From contig JAPLRU010000090.1 of assembly GCA_026399025.1 (NCBI GenBank), forward strand, positions 1 to 46,880: a stretch of 46,880 nt of DNA, read 5' to 3'. Positions 18,137 through 27,194 of this stretch are shown here, piece by piece. A program made the translations under genes and the position numbers. The notes beneath the pieces were generated by a model that was not told the DNA's origin, searched no databases, and was given only the letters and a program-made list of their open reading frames with translations. Numbering within the stretch: position 1 is the first letter of the stretch; the number at the start of each line of letters is the position of its first letter. Source of the stretch: Methylobacter sp. Its GTDB lineage: Bacteria > Pseudomonadota > Gammaproteobacteria > Methylococcales > Methylomonadaceae.

Positions 18137-18215
18137 CTATGAAGTTCAGTATCAGGTCTTTGGACTTGTAAGCTGCAAACTCGCTGAATGTTACTAACTG
18201 GAAAAGGTATTTATT

Positions 18216-19892
18216 ATGAAAAAATCAAACACCCTGGCGCTGGCCGTCTCTTTGCTGATCGGCGCGCCAAGTGCTTATGCGTTGACGCCGTGGGCCAACG
18301 GTAAACCCGACATTATTGTCTACACATCCGGTGGCGCGGCACAGGACAAAGCTTACGGACAAGTTGTCACTACTACGCTGGCGGCATCCGGCAGCGTAGA
18401 TACCTTCAGCGATGTCGATCCGGCAACGGGTTCGGTGGGTTCGCGTTGGGCAGCCTATTATTTCACCGGCAATGCCAACTTGGGCTCAGGCTTGGCCGGC
18501 AAGAAAATCTTGCTGGAAAAACGTTCTTACGGCGCCGCAGGCTATGGGGTTGTTCCCTTAGTAGCCAATATCGCGCTGGAACACTTAAAGGTGGCGGGAC
18601 AACCTCAAACCGATTGGGACAGCAACGGCACCCAGCAATGGAAAAAAACCATTGACGGCACCAATGCCAACCGATACTTAATCAAAAAAGTGTCCGACGG
18701 CGGTTTTTTGGGCGTTGATCCCGATATTTTGCTGAAACCCGGTACCGAGAATTATCCGGGACAAGTCAACGAACTCGGCACCGGATTGCCTGAAGCGAAT
18801 TGGCCGTTGACCTTAAAATCGATCCCCAAAACCGGCGCCAATCCCTTTACCGTCGTACCTACGGGCGGGCTGGTTTACGGGGTGGCGGTCACGCTGGACT
18901 TGTACAAAGTCTTGCAAGCGGCGCAGAAAAGAGCCGGTACGCTGCCAAGCGATGTCGTTATAGGCAGTTATGATGAAACCAGCCTGCCCAACCTTAACCG
19001 CAATGTCCTCGCGTCATTGCTGGCAGGCAAAATCGGCGTTTGGGAGCAAATCAAAATTGTCGATAAAACCGACGGCAATGCGGTAAAAACCTTGCTGGAC
19101 AGCACGATTCTGGACGATGCCGGTGTTACCGAACCGTATAAGGAATCAACGACAGGCTCCAACTTCACACCGGTTGCGGTCGGTCGACGTAATAAAGGCG
19201 CGGCGATTGGCGCCGTTGCTTACGCCAAGTTCCTGAACTATCCCGGAACCTTAAACGCTTTTGCTCCGGCGCAAAAAACGGCCGATAACGCGGTGGATGA
19301 AGATGCTACATTGCCTATCGTGAAATCGCCGGGCGGCGCTGCCGATACCGGCAACCTGCTGAAAGACTGGCAGAACGGCACTAACGCAACCGGTTATAAC
19401 AATGTCGTAGACGGTTTGAGTTACGCCAAACGTTGGGGGATCGCCATTAACAGCGCCGACCGCAACAGTTCTGTGACCGTGGACGGTAACGGTGGCGACC
19501 CTTGGCGCTATATCCGAATCGACGGCTATGCGCCGACCTTGGAAAATGTCGCGGCGGGCGTTTATCCGCATTGGGCGGAAGGTTCGGTTATTTATCGGAC
19601 CAACAAGGCTGCCGATGCGCAATGGGCGCTTAAAGCAAAACTGCTGAAAGCTTTCGCCGATGATCTCGGCAGCCCGACCGTCGCCAACGCGGTTAACACC
19701 ACGCAGGCGTGGGGCAAAACCGGTATTTTCGCGACTACCGCAGATCCGCGCGGATTTAGCGCGAGCGTTCCGTTCAATGCCGGCAGCCCTGTCGTACCGT
19801 TAACGCATAATAACGGCGGCAGTACGCATGCCGATATTGTTCCGGTTGCTAATGATACGGCGGCAGGCGGTTTGGTTATTCAGCTGAAATAG
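18216..19892 (+). CDS. Secreted protein, possibly of the periplasmic binding-protein fold
   Basis: A 558-residue exported protein. The N-terminus is a clear Sec signal peptide (MKKSNTLALAVSLLIGAPS, then AYA before LTPW; likely cleavage after residue 22). The mature start, KPDIIVYTSGGAAQDKAYG, resembles the ligand-proximal start of PstS-like solute-binding proteins, but I cannot name a ligand. No lipobox, cell-wall or outer-membrane motif is visible. AAAAGG lies before the ATG. It stands alone, without transporter genes, behind a sigma-54-type promoter, suggesting control by a nutrient or stress signal. The binding-protein assignment is tentative. Confidence 0.5.
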   Translation: MKKSNTLALAVSLLIGAPSAYALTPWANGKPDIIVYTSGGAAQDKAYGQVVTTTLAASGSVDTFSDVDPATGSVGSRWAAYYFTGNANLGSGLAGKKILLEKRSYGAAGYGVVPLVANIALEHLKVAGQPQTDWDSNGTQQWKKTIDGTNANRYLIKKVSDGGFLGVDPDILLKPGTENYPGQVNELGTGLPEANWPLTLKSIPKTGANPFTVVPTGGLVYGVAVTLDLYKVLQAAQKRAGTLPSDVVIGSYDETSLPNLNRNVLASLLAGKIGVWEQIKIVDKTDGNAVKTLLDSTILDDAGVTEPYKESTTGSNFTPVAVGRRNKGAAIGAVAYAKFLNYPGTLNAFAPAQKTADNAVDEDATLPIVKSPGGAADTGNLLKDWQNGTNATGYNNVVDGLSYAKRWGIAINSADRNSSVTVDGNGGDPWRYIRIDGYAPTLENVAAGVYPHWAEGSVIYRTNKAADAQWALKAKLLKAFADDLGSPTVANAVNTTQAWGKTGIFATTADPRGFSASVPFNAGSPVVPLTHNNGGSTHADIVPVANDTAAGGLVIQLK

Positions 19893-20229
19893 TGAGCTGC
19901 GTTTTTCCACCTATCTAAACGTCTGATATTCATGCATTAGACGGCTCGGCCGCAAGGCCGACAGATCAAGACAATCATCAAAGTGGGATTACGGATGAAC
20001 GAGGGGAAAAGGATTTCCACAGGAGATCGATACTTACTATGTGACGTGTATACCGGCTGACACAATATGCGCCTCAAGATGACTTGCAAACAGCGTTGGC
20101 AATTGGAATAAAACTGTGGCGAATTCACGCCACGAGTCCCTGCATTCATACCGTTGTGGCGGGAATCCGTCCTACGCTTTTAAAGCAACTAAGCAAGAAC
20201 GCCCCCCCAAAAAAACGATCCGATAGCCC
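19893..20229. other. Gene-free stretch
   Basis: Between the secreted protein and the phospholipase-D-like gene, which converge. No convincing gene, strong hairpin with U-run, or repeat copy was seen. Confidence 0.5.
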
Positions 20230-21822
20230 TCAGTAATACACTCTGAACGATTTTTGTATCTGCTCAAACTCATACAAATAAGGCAAGGCCACTTCGTGAT
20301 TGGCGGCTACGACCAGTAAATCATGGGAAAAAACCGAAGTGTTGTACCAGTTAAAACTGCCTTCAATAACGATGTAATCGTCAATAATGCAATATTTGGA
20401 ATGAATCGGGGAATACGGCACCGGATGGTCGTCTTGCCCGTAAACCAGGCCGACCGCAATACCGGCATACTTTAAGCGGTCCACGGTCGGCAGCAACGGG
20501 CGCGCCAGTTCTTCCGCCATCGGCCGTTCCACGCCGATACGTCCCTGCCGGGCCAGATGGCCGTTCAGCAGCAGATGGACGTGGACGCCCCGGTTCTTGG
20601 CGTTGATCAGCGCATTGACCACGCTGTCGTGATGATCGCCCAACAAATCACCTATCAGGAACAATGACACTTTAATCGAATACCGGGCGCGGTTAATTTC
20701 GGCCAAGATGGCGTGGTGCGGACGGTAAGGTTTGCCGTTCAGCATGACGTGTCGACCGAAGGTATACAGCAGGTTGAAATGACTCAACGGGTCGATGCCG
20801 TATTTTTGAATGACGCCGCCGCGTTGGCTTTGGAAGATGTTATCCAGCAAACGGCAAATGCCTTTGGAATGAAAGGTCATGCCCGATTCCCAATTCGCCC
20901 ACCAGCGGTCGAAGGTGATATTGAACGAGCCCAAAATGCTGTCCTCGTCATTAAAAATAATGAATTTGGTGTGCATGTCCGGTTCTACTTCGATCAGATG
21001 ATGCTTGGGGCTGCAAAACACGCCGATCAATTCGATCCGCGAACGCTTTAGCCGGGCATAGTTTTGGCTGTTGGTCAGCGTCATTTTTCGCCAATCGACA
21101 ATGCATTGAACCAATACGCCCAGCTCGCCGGCATGGATCAAATGGCTGATAAAATCATGATCGTCAATGCAATCGACGCTGACTTTTATCGTGCATAAGC
21201 GGCCGGGGTTTTCGCGCTTACAGTGGATCACTTTGTTGATCAGGTCGTGGATATAGCGCTTGGGATGATAGGGGTGGTGCTGCTGGCCTTTGGTGAATTT
21301 AGGCACCAATTGCAAGCTTTCAAAATGATGGTTATACCAATCCACATCGCTTTGCAGTTCTCCGGCATTCAGTTCGTAGCTTCGATAGTGGTTGGCCGTC
21401 GCCCAATCTCCGGTAATCCTGCGGTATTGCGGCCGGTCGCCTTGAAGTTGCTGCCAGTCCATGAAGATATATTCGTTTTCGGAGGCAATGGAACGCTCGT
21501 CCAGATGCACGATAAAGGCGAATTTAACGCAGTTGATCGGACCGAAATTATTGGAAAACGGGTGTATATAAAAATCGCGGGTACAACGTTTGTGGCGATC
21601 CCACTGAATATCATAGGCGTCGGTATCGACGATGTAGGTTTCGCAAATCGTGTCGCGATAGACTTTTAGAATCACTTTGACATTGGCCCGAACGCCGAAG
21701 AATACGTCAAAGTCTATTTTTCCCCAGCGGACATAGAATTTGTCGTTGAAATCGTTCACTCTTTGAAAAGAGCCGCCCAAGTTTCCATGGGTGGGCGAGG
21801 CATAGTGTTCGGCTATCTGCAT
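20230..21822 (-). CDS. Phospholipase-D superfamily protein
   Basis: A 530-residue protein from the ATG at 21822, which has GGAG upstream; an ATG 15 bp earlier is possible. Two HKD motifs are visible: MHTKFIIFNDEDSILGSFN in the middle and IHSKYCIIDDYIVIEGSFNW near the C-terminus. Both contain H, K and D in the expected spacing, so the two halves should form one active site. This superfamily includes phospholipases, nucleases and phosphatidyltransferases; the lack of a signal peptide favours a cytoplasmic hydrolase or nuclease. The N-terminal 180 residues are not recognised and may be a separate beta-rich domain. It heads the downstream end of a minus-strand group with a nuclease-like protein, GH57 and DUF4912 genes. 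Confidence 0.82.
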   Translation of the reverse strand: MQIAEHYASPTHGNLGGSFQRVNDFNDKFYVRWGKIDFDVFFGVRANVKVILKVYRDTICETYIVDTDAYDIQWDRHKRCTRDFYIHPFSNNFGPINCVKFAFIVHLDERSIASENEYIFMDWQQLQGDRPQYRRITGDWATANHYRSYELNAGELQSDVDWYNHHFESLQLVPKFTKGQQHHPYHPKRYIHDLINKVIHCKRENPGRLCTIKVSVDCIDDHDFISHLIHAGELGVLVQCIVDWRKMTLTNSQNYARLKRSRIELIGVFCSPKHHLIEVEPDMHTKFIIFNDEDSILGSFNITFDRWWANWESGMTFHSKGICRLLDNIFQSQRGGVIQKYGIDPLSHFNLLYTFGRHVMLNGKPYRPHHAILAEINRARYSIKVSLFLIGDLLGDHHDSVVNALINAKNRGVHVHLLLNGHLARQGRIGVERPMAEELARPLLPTVDRLKYAGIAVGLVYGQDDHPVPYSPIHSKYCIIDDYIVIEGSFNWYNTSVFSHDLLVVAANHEVALPYLYEFEQIQKSFRVYY

Positions 21823-22045
21823 AGTGTTAATCTCCATGATAAAGGGGCGTGGGTAGTCATGCCGGACGGGGTTTGCAGCCCCGTTAACGTTTCATATGTT
21901 GTCGAATTAAGGAATGAGCATGAAATAATTTGAACAAGTCGGCCGTAAGTTTTCAGCGGGAGTGCAAGCTTCGCCTAAAGCGCCTACTGTTGGTGCTTGC
22001 GTTGGCAGGCGAAGCCTCACTGCCATTAAGTTAAGGCTGGACAGT

Positions 22046-22175
22046 CCCTTCTCCCTCCGGGACAAATCCGCCGGGAGCGGATTTGCACTCGCCCGTAGGG
22101 TGCTGGACAGGAGAGTCCAGCATGATTAGGTTAGGATGAGGGGATCAAATAAGGCTTTTTTCCTTATTTTTATTC
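22046..22175 (+). repeat. Family A palindromic repeat, copy 3 (partial)
   Basis: Direct copy of the first two thirds of the repeat at 89-286, including the CAAATCCGC/GCGGATTTG hairpin and the AAGG...CCTT hairpin. A TGCCATTAAGTTAAG segment just before it (22021-22035) recurs at 29156. Flanking bases in 21838-22311 hold GCAAGCTTCGCC-type short palindromes but no gene. Confidence 0.82.
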
Positions 22176-22311
22176 TCCGAGGCGAAGCCTGCACTCCGGC
22201 TATTAGCTCTTTGCTCAATATTTTGTGCATGTTCCTAAGGTTGCGGACGGAGCCAATATCCCGTTTGTCAAAGGTGTCAAACTATACAAACCGGGCGGAT
22301 TGCCGGAAAGC

Positions 22312-23820
22312 TTATACTTTAGGCTCAAAAGTCATAAAAAAGCCGCAATGATCGGAAACCCTGCCGTAATCCTGTTCGGTGAATAAAACCTTCGCCGAAG
22401 TCACTTGCAGGCTGCTGGTTTTATTCAAGAAAATATAATCGATCCGGTAATCGTCGCTCAAGTAATCGTTCCAGTAGGGGTCGTTAACCCGGAAGATTTT
22501 ATCAAACACGCCTTGCGCATTGGCGGCTAGATATTGGTCGTCGTATTGGTGGGTATCGACGATCAGGCGGTAACCGATCGATCCCGCGGCAATATTAAAA
22601 TCCCCGCAGAGCAAGGTCGCGTTGATTTTTGCCGACTGTTTAGCTTGCGCCCATTCGCACAGACGTTGAAATTGCTCGGCAAAGCCGTCTTCCCACCAAC
22701 TTAAATGGGCCGAAAAAACATTAACCGAGCCCATATAAGGGACTTCGACCTGGGCCATGATCACTTTTCGGGAGTGGATGCTGTAGGCATCGTGGCTGCC
22801 CGACACGTACCTCCCGTCCTGATTGTTTAGCGGATATTTGCTCAAAATAGCCACGCCTTCGCGGTACTTGTCAAAGCCCAGATGCGACCAGTCGGTGTGG
22901 ATATGATAGGGGCTCGGCAGGCGGTCGTTAATTATTTTGGCGGAATTGGAGTTCCAGTCTCCGGCCCCATTGTTCCAAAGTTCAGCCACTTCCTGAAAAC
23001 ACACAACGTCGGCGTTCAGTTCGTTAATCGCCTTGGCGATTTGGGAGAATTTATAATCCTGATTGTCTTCTTGGTAGCAGTGTAGGTTAAGAATTAAAAT
23101 TTTCAGCGGCTCGCGGCTGATCGAGTAGTTAAGGCCGTCGTTATTGTCCCAGAAAACTTGCCCGTCGCGTTCGACCGAAATGCTGTATTGCAAGCGAAAG
23201 GCTTGGCCGACTCTAAGCCAGCCTTTCCAGATTGCGCTTTGGTACTGGTTGGGATTTCTGGCATTGCTGAGCGCGATTTTGTCCCAGTAGTTTCTTTTAA
23301 AATAGCAGGGGGTTTGGCGGCTATGTTGCCAGTTATCGGTGGTCCAGTGGACGCTGACTTTGTCGTCGGGGTTAACTTGGTTCACCGCGACGGTGATAGG
23401 GACAAATTTTTGTCCGTCTTCCAGCTTGCTTGCAAAGTCGATGTTTAAAACTTGGGCGGCGTTCGTTACTTTAATACCTGAATCGGCTTGGCTGGAATAA
23501 TTTAAGCCCTGGTTATTGTCCCAGTATTCCGCATCCGCAGTTCGATAGCGAAGCCCGAATTCGATATTGCCGGGTAATGATGTGTCCGCGCTAAGCTGGA
23601 AATCCATGCGGGCCAGCCAGTAGTCTTGGTCGTGTTTCAGCTTGCTGTGATAGCTTGCCGGCAAGGTTTGCCAAACGCCGTCTTCGCCCGCCCAGATGAC
23701 ATCGATTGCTTTGTCGTAACTCAGATTTTCTACCCGCATAAAAAAGCTCAGCGATTGTTGAACGCGTGACTTTTTTCGAGTGATTACATTTTCAACATAC
23801 AGCAGTTGGATTTTGTCCAT
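22312..23820 (-). CDS. Endonuclease/exonuclease/phosphatase protein with two CBM21-like domains
   Basis: A 502-residue protein with an unusual domain order. Residues about 15-115 and 120-235 look like tandem CBM21-type starch/glycogen-binding modules, each ending in the family hallmark YWDNNQGLNY or FWDNNDGLNYS. The C-terminal 260 residues are an endonuclease/exonuclease/phosphatase domain: ILNLHCYQ, the metal-binding Glu in DVVCFQEVAELW, LLCGDFNIAAGS and the terminal SDHCGFF. There is no signal peptide, so it should act in the cytoplasm, plausibly on glycogen granules. GGAG precedes the ATG. The substrate could be a phosphate ester, nucleic acid or phosphorylated polysaccharide; the sequence does not decide. 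Confidence 0.78.
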   Translation of the reverse strand: MDKIQLLYVENVITRKKSRVQQSLSFFMRVENLSYDKAIDVIWAGEDGVWQTLPASYHSKLKHDQDYWLARMDFQLSADTSLPGNIEFGLRYRTADAEYWDNNQGLNYSSQADSGIKVTNAAQVLNIDFASKLEDGQKFVPITVAVNQVNPDDKVSVHWTTDNWQHSRQTPCYFKRNYWDKIALSNARNPNQYQSAIWKGWLRVGQAFRLQYSISVERDGQVFWDNNDGLNYSISREPLKILILNLHCYQEDNQDYKFSQIAKAINELNADVVCFQEVAELWNNGAGDWNSNSAKIINDRLPSPYHIHTDWSHLGFDKYREGVAILSKYPLNNQDGRYVSGSHDAYSIHSRKVIMAQVEVPYMGSVNVFSAHLSWWEDGFAEQFQRLCEWAQAKQSAKINATLLCGDFNIAAGSIGYRLIVDTHQYDDQYLAANAQGVFDKIFRVNDPYWNDYLSDDYRIDYIFLNKTSSLQVTSAKVLFTEQDYGRVSDHCGFFMTFEPKV

Positions 23821-23991
23821 CCTTTGTCTCCATCAGGGCTATCCTGGGAATACAGGACGGCAGGAAAGATACGACATCGTTTCCACGTTGGATTGTGGGG
23901 ACGATAAATCATTTATGCGTCATTTTGCGGATAGCGCCGGTAAGGAAAGCCTTTTTAGGCTACCGATTTAAGACTAATTTAAAAAAATTAT

Positions 23992-24030
23992 TCACCACGA
24001 AGAAACGAAGAGCACGAAGGAAAAAATAAT
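23992..24030. repeat. Family B repeat, half copy
   Basis: Only the left inner arm is present (TTCACCACGAAG then AACGAAGAGCACGAAGG), directly before the composite element at 24033. The right arm appears to have been displaced or lost. Confidence 0.7.
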
Positions 24031-24032
24031 GC

Positions 24033-24313
24033 TATCGTTCCCACGCTCCGGCGTGGGAATGCAGTGAAGGACGCTCCTGCGTCCCGTACCGCTAGAGCGG
24101 TACTTCGGCATTCCCACGCCGGAGAGACTGTGAAAGTATTCGTTTTAGAACAAAAGCAAAAGCATTCACCACGAAGGCACGAAGGACACGAAGTTTTCAA
24201 TACATTGAGTTTAAATAATTATTTTTCCTTCGTGATCTTCGTGCCTTCGTGGTGAATAGGTTTTTAAACTCATTTTGATAATACTTTCACAGCCTCCGGA
24301 GCGTGGGAACGAT
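24033..24313. repeat. Composite repeat with ATCGTTCCCACGCTCC ends
   Basis: A 281-bp element with inverted ends ATCGTTCCCACGCTCCGG (24033) and its complement (ending 24313). It contains a GC-rich hairpin block, then the outer arm GAGACTGTGAAAGTATTCG, the inner TTCACCACGAAG...CTTCGTGGTGAA hairpin and the returning outer arm AATACTTTCACAG. Same architecture as 15144-15561. Confidence 0.85.
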
Positions 24314-24363
24314 GCTGTTTTATTCACTCCGGACTCTATAAGGCCAATAACCGGGAACGCAGA

Positions 24364-24412
24364 GCCCCAGCTCGGCAATGTCGATCAGTGCAGACACCCG
24401 CCAAGCTGGGGC
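24364..24412. repeat. GCCCCAGCT inverted repeat
   Basis: Arms 24364-24372 (GCCCCAGCT) and 24404-24412 (AGCTGGGGC) pair exactly. It lies downstream of the GH57 gene on the minus strand. No U-run follows, so it is not clearly a terminator; it may belong to another repeat family. Confidence 0.5.
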
Positions 24413-24487
24413 TTGGCGCTCCCAGCCAAAATTTGTGCTCTTCGTGGCGAATTTTTTAAGTTCTCAATTCAGCCCTTGTGAACTTGC

Positions 24488-26122
24488 TTAATAAAGCCTA
24501 GTCCCCGCGCCGGGGTTGTAATCCCGAAAATCAATATCCGGAAAAATGTTATCCATGATCTCCAGTGCGGTCAAGTAGCGCTCGTTGATCCGGTTTTTGC
24601 GAAAACTGTCGTGTAAATAGTTAAAGCGCGCCAAGTGATCGGTGATGCGTTTGTTCGCATAGTCGATAGTCGTCCCCGATTTCATGATAAACGGCCAATC
24701 GGAAGCTTGCGCCAGCAAAATCGACCGGGCCGCTTGATTCAAGGCCCGCGTTTGTAAAGGAGTGAGGCTTAATTTATGGACATCGCGCGCCAGTTTTTCC
24801 ATGTCCAGTTCGGCCTTGTGCAGCAAAGGATAAATCCAGTCGTTGCTCTCGTTGATCCAATAACCGGAATAACCTTGAGCGCCCCAGGTCGATGCGGCGG
24901 GAGTCGCAACTTGAAGCGGCGACTGCTGTTTTAAATAGTCGCTGCAATGGCTGAGCTGAACGCCGTTAACGTTTTCGCTCGCCAATCTTAAAACGCATTC
25001 CAGCCAATACGCGCCTTCAAACCACCAATGGCCGAACAGCTCGGCATCGTAAGGCGCAATGATCATCGGCGCTTTGTTTAATGCAGGGCCAAGCCGATCA
25101 ATTTGGCGTTGGCGTTTATCGATAAAATCCCGTGCATGTTCGCGCGCTTTTGCCCAGGCTTGTTTGGGCTTATAAATGTCCTTGGGCCGATTGTCGCCGG
25201 TCACGCGATGATATTTGATGCCGGTGTTTATGCGGGTTTTGCCGTCGAGAATATAGGGCGCGATATAGTCCGGGTCCAGCTCAAAACCGATGTCGCTGTA
25301 GTATTCGCGATAATCGAAATCTCCCGGATAGCCTTCCGTGGAACTCCAAACCTGCTGCGACGATTCGGGGTCGCGGGCAAAGGCCGCAACGCCGTTGCCG
25401 CAATCGATCGGCGCATAAACGCCGTTACGGGGCTGTGGTTCGGCATCCGTAACGCCGTGGCTATCGACAAAGAAATACTGAATGCCGGCATCGGCCAGCA
25501 CCGTTTCAAGGCCCGGATAATAACCGCATTCCGGCAGCCAAAAACCGTTCGGCACATCGCCGAAATAGGCTTTAAAGGCTGCGATACCGGTATTGATCTG
25601 GTTGCGCACGGCGGTTTCGCTGACATTAAGCAAAGGTAAAAAACCGTGCGTTGCGGCAGTGGTGATCAGCTCCAGCTTACCACTAGCTTGATGCTTTTTA
25701 AACGCGGCCAATAAATCGCCTTGATAGCGGTCTTGGTAAGTATGTAACGCGTTCAGGAAAAAACGCCGATACAGTCGGGCTAATTTGTGATATTCCGGCT
25801 GTTTGCGGGTTCTGGCGATTTCTTTTTCCGCCAATTCCAGCCGAGTGTGCAGGTACTTTAAATAACGTGTTTGCAACAAGTCGTCGCGCAGCATCGATAT
25901 CAGCGTCGGCGACAACGACAGCGTCAGCCGGTAATCGATATTATCGGCGTGTAGCCGGTCAAGTACGCCGATCAGCGGCAGATAGCATTCGGTCATCGCT
26001 TCGAACAGCCAGTTTTCCTCAAAAAAACTATCATGCTCAGGGTGCCGCACATAGGGTAGATGGGCATGCAGGATTATGCTCAGGAAACCTTGCCCGGCAT
26101 ACGCTAAGTTGTTTGTGGTCAC
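24488..26122 (-). CDS. GH57 family glucan-branching-type enzyme
   Basis: A 544-residue glycoside hydrolase family 57 protein. The start is taken as the GTG at 26122, which overlaps the DUF4912 stop as GTGA; a TTG at 26167 would give 15 more residues outside the domain. The N-terminus FLSIILHAHLPYVRHPE is the first conserved GH57 block. The nucleophile E198 lies in WLPECGYYPG and the acid/base D359 in PYDAELFGHWWFEG. Length and the DUF1957-like C-terminal helical region fit 1,4-alpha-glucan branching enzymes, which form alpha-1,6 branches in glycogen; amylase or 4-alpha-glucanotransferase activity is possible. It is coupled to a DUF4912 gene. Confidence 0.88.
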   Translation of the reverse strand: MTTNNLAYAGQGFLSIILHAHLPYVRHPEHDSFFEENWLFEAMTECYLPLIGVLDRLHADNIDYRLTLSLSPTLISMLRDDLLQTRYLKYLHTRLELAEKEIARTRKQPEYHKLARLYRRFFLNALHTYQDRYQGDLLAAFKKHQASGKLELITTAATHGFLPLLNVSETAVRNQINTGIAAFKAYFGDVPNGFWLPECGYYPGLETVLADAGIQYFFVDSHGVTDAEPQPRNGVYAPIDCGNGVAAFARDPESSQQVWSSTEGYPGDFDYREYYSDIGFELDPDYIAPYILDGKTRINTGIKYHRVTGDNRPKDIYKPKQAWAKAREHARDFIDKRQRQIDRLGPALNKAPMIIAPYDAELFGHWWFEGAYWLECVLRLASENVNGVQLSHCSDYLKQQSPLQVATPAASTWGAQGYSGYWINESNDWIYPLLHKAELDMEKLARDVHKLSLTPLQTRALNQAARSILLAQASDWPFIMKSGTTIDYANKRITDHLARFNYLHDSFRKNRINERYLTALEIMDNIFPDIDFRDYNPGAGTRLY

Positions 26123-26928
26123 GCCGGTTTGCCGATTCCTTGACCTGAGGCGGTTTTGCTCAGGCAATTGCTGAAGTGTTTAACGTTCCGATGCCCACGG
26201 GAAGCGTGAGTTCTGTTCGATTGCGCAACAATAATAAAACCGTCGTCCGCGCCGCATTGGCCGATAGCGGCCGAATAAACGGTATCACCGGCGCGGTAGG
26301 GTAAAGATATTTGTTGCCGAGCTACGGGGCTATCGATGGCGACATCAAACCATGTTGCTGTTTCGGCAAACGCTTTCTTTTTTTCGGGTTGCGCATAAAT
26401 TCTTAATGTGAGTTTATGCTTGCCGTCATTAATAGACGGAGCGGCTTGGTGTTTTTCGTTAAGATTCCAATAGGCGTACAGATGGCCGGGATCGATCGGC
26501 AAAAGCATTAACTCGGGCGTTTTATAGGATTTTTGAGGGGCATAATCGCGACCGATTTCCTCGCCTATATCCAATAACTCCTTGGGCGTAAACTTGATTT
26601 TTTCGACAAGTTCCGGCGTCCGGCTTGAAAAACGCGGGGTAAAATCCCGGCTGATTTCTTCGCCTATGTCGAATAACTCTTTGGGCGTAAATCGGGTTTT
26701 TCCGATAGGCTTTGAGCTTGGGCTCGAACAGCTCGGCGTAACATCTCGACCGGGTTCCTTATCGATAGTCCCTGATTTTTTGGGCGTAAACCGGTTTTTC
26801 TCGGCAAGTCCCTGCGCCTGATTTGACCAGCATGGGTTAAAATCCCGACTGATTTCCTGACTGATTTCAAGCATTTCATTCGCCGATAGATTAATTTTGG
26901 GAGTGTATCCTGAATGCAACAACGTCAT
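26119..26928 (-). CDS. DUF4912 protein with four 33-residue tandem repeats
   Basis: A 269-residue protein from the ATG at 26928, with AAGG 7 nt upstream. Residues 11-131 hold four repeats with exact 33-residue spacing (starting at 11, 44, 77 and 110). The best are KTRFTPKELFDIGEEISRDF and KIKFTPKELLDIGEEIGRDY; the second copy is degenerate. Residues 136-245 are the DUF4912 domain, starting TPELMLLPIDPGHLYAYWNL. DUF4912 is a predicted beta-rich domain often found beside or fused to GH57 enzymes, so a role in glycogen binding or enzyme targeting is likely. It is translationally coupled to the GH57 gene (GTGA overlap). The repeats look like short linear docking motifs. Confidence 0.82.
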   Translation of the reverse strand: MTLLHSGYTPKINLSANEMLEISQEISRDFNPCWSNQAQGLAEKNRFTPKKSGTIDKEPGRDVTPSCSSPSSKPIGKTRFTPKELFDIGEEISRDFTPRFSSRTPELVEKIKFTPKELLDIGEEIGRDYAPQKSYKTPELMLLPIDPGHLYAYWNLNEKHQAAPSINDGKHKLTLRIYAQPEKKKAFAETATWFDVAIDSPVARQQISLPYRAGDTVYSAAIGQCGADDGFIIVAQSNRTHASRGHRNVKHFSNCLSKTASGQGIGKPA

Positions 26929-27194
26929 TACCAACCTTAAACGGTACGATTACCTTATCTAAAACGCTTCCGTACAAAATAAATTGAGCTGTTTTTCCGT
27001 GGCACTGCTTTGAAAAATCAGCGTGTAGACAAGTATACGGAGTAAATTTAACAGGGTCTAGGCTAAGGTAATCCGCCATCAATAACCGATACGATGAATC
27101 GGGCTAAAATAGCTCCCGGATGACGCAGATAATTACGATTGACGCAGATCATCATGGCGTCGGCTTAGCGCTCTGCGTCCGGCGCGTGTATGTT
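26929..27194. other. Gene-free stretch
   Basis: Between the DUF4912 gene start and the antiporter 3' end on the same strand. It must hold the promoter for the DUF4912-GH57 pair. No clear gene or repeat family member was seen; two short GACGCAGAT repeats lie near 27121 and 27139. Confidence 0.4.

Noticed and set aside
19937..20149. Minus-strand frame of 70 codons between the secreted and phospholipase-D-like genes
   Set aside because: No ribosome-binding site, no motif and composition unlike the neighbouring genes.
26505..26900. 99-bp periodic repeat that could suggest a CRISPR-like array
   Set aside because: The period keeps the reading frame and encodes conserved 33-residue protein repeats; the units are imperfect at DNA level and there are no cas genes.
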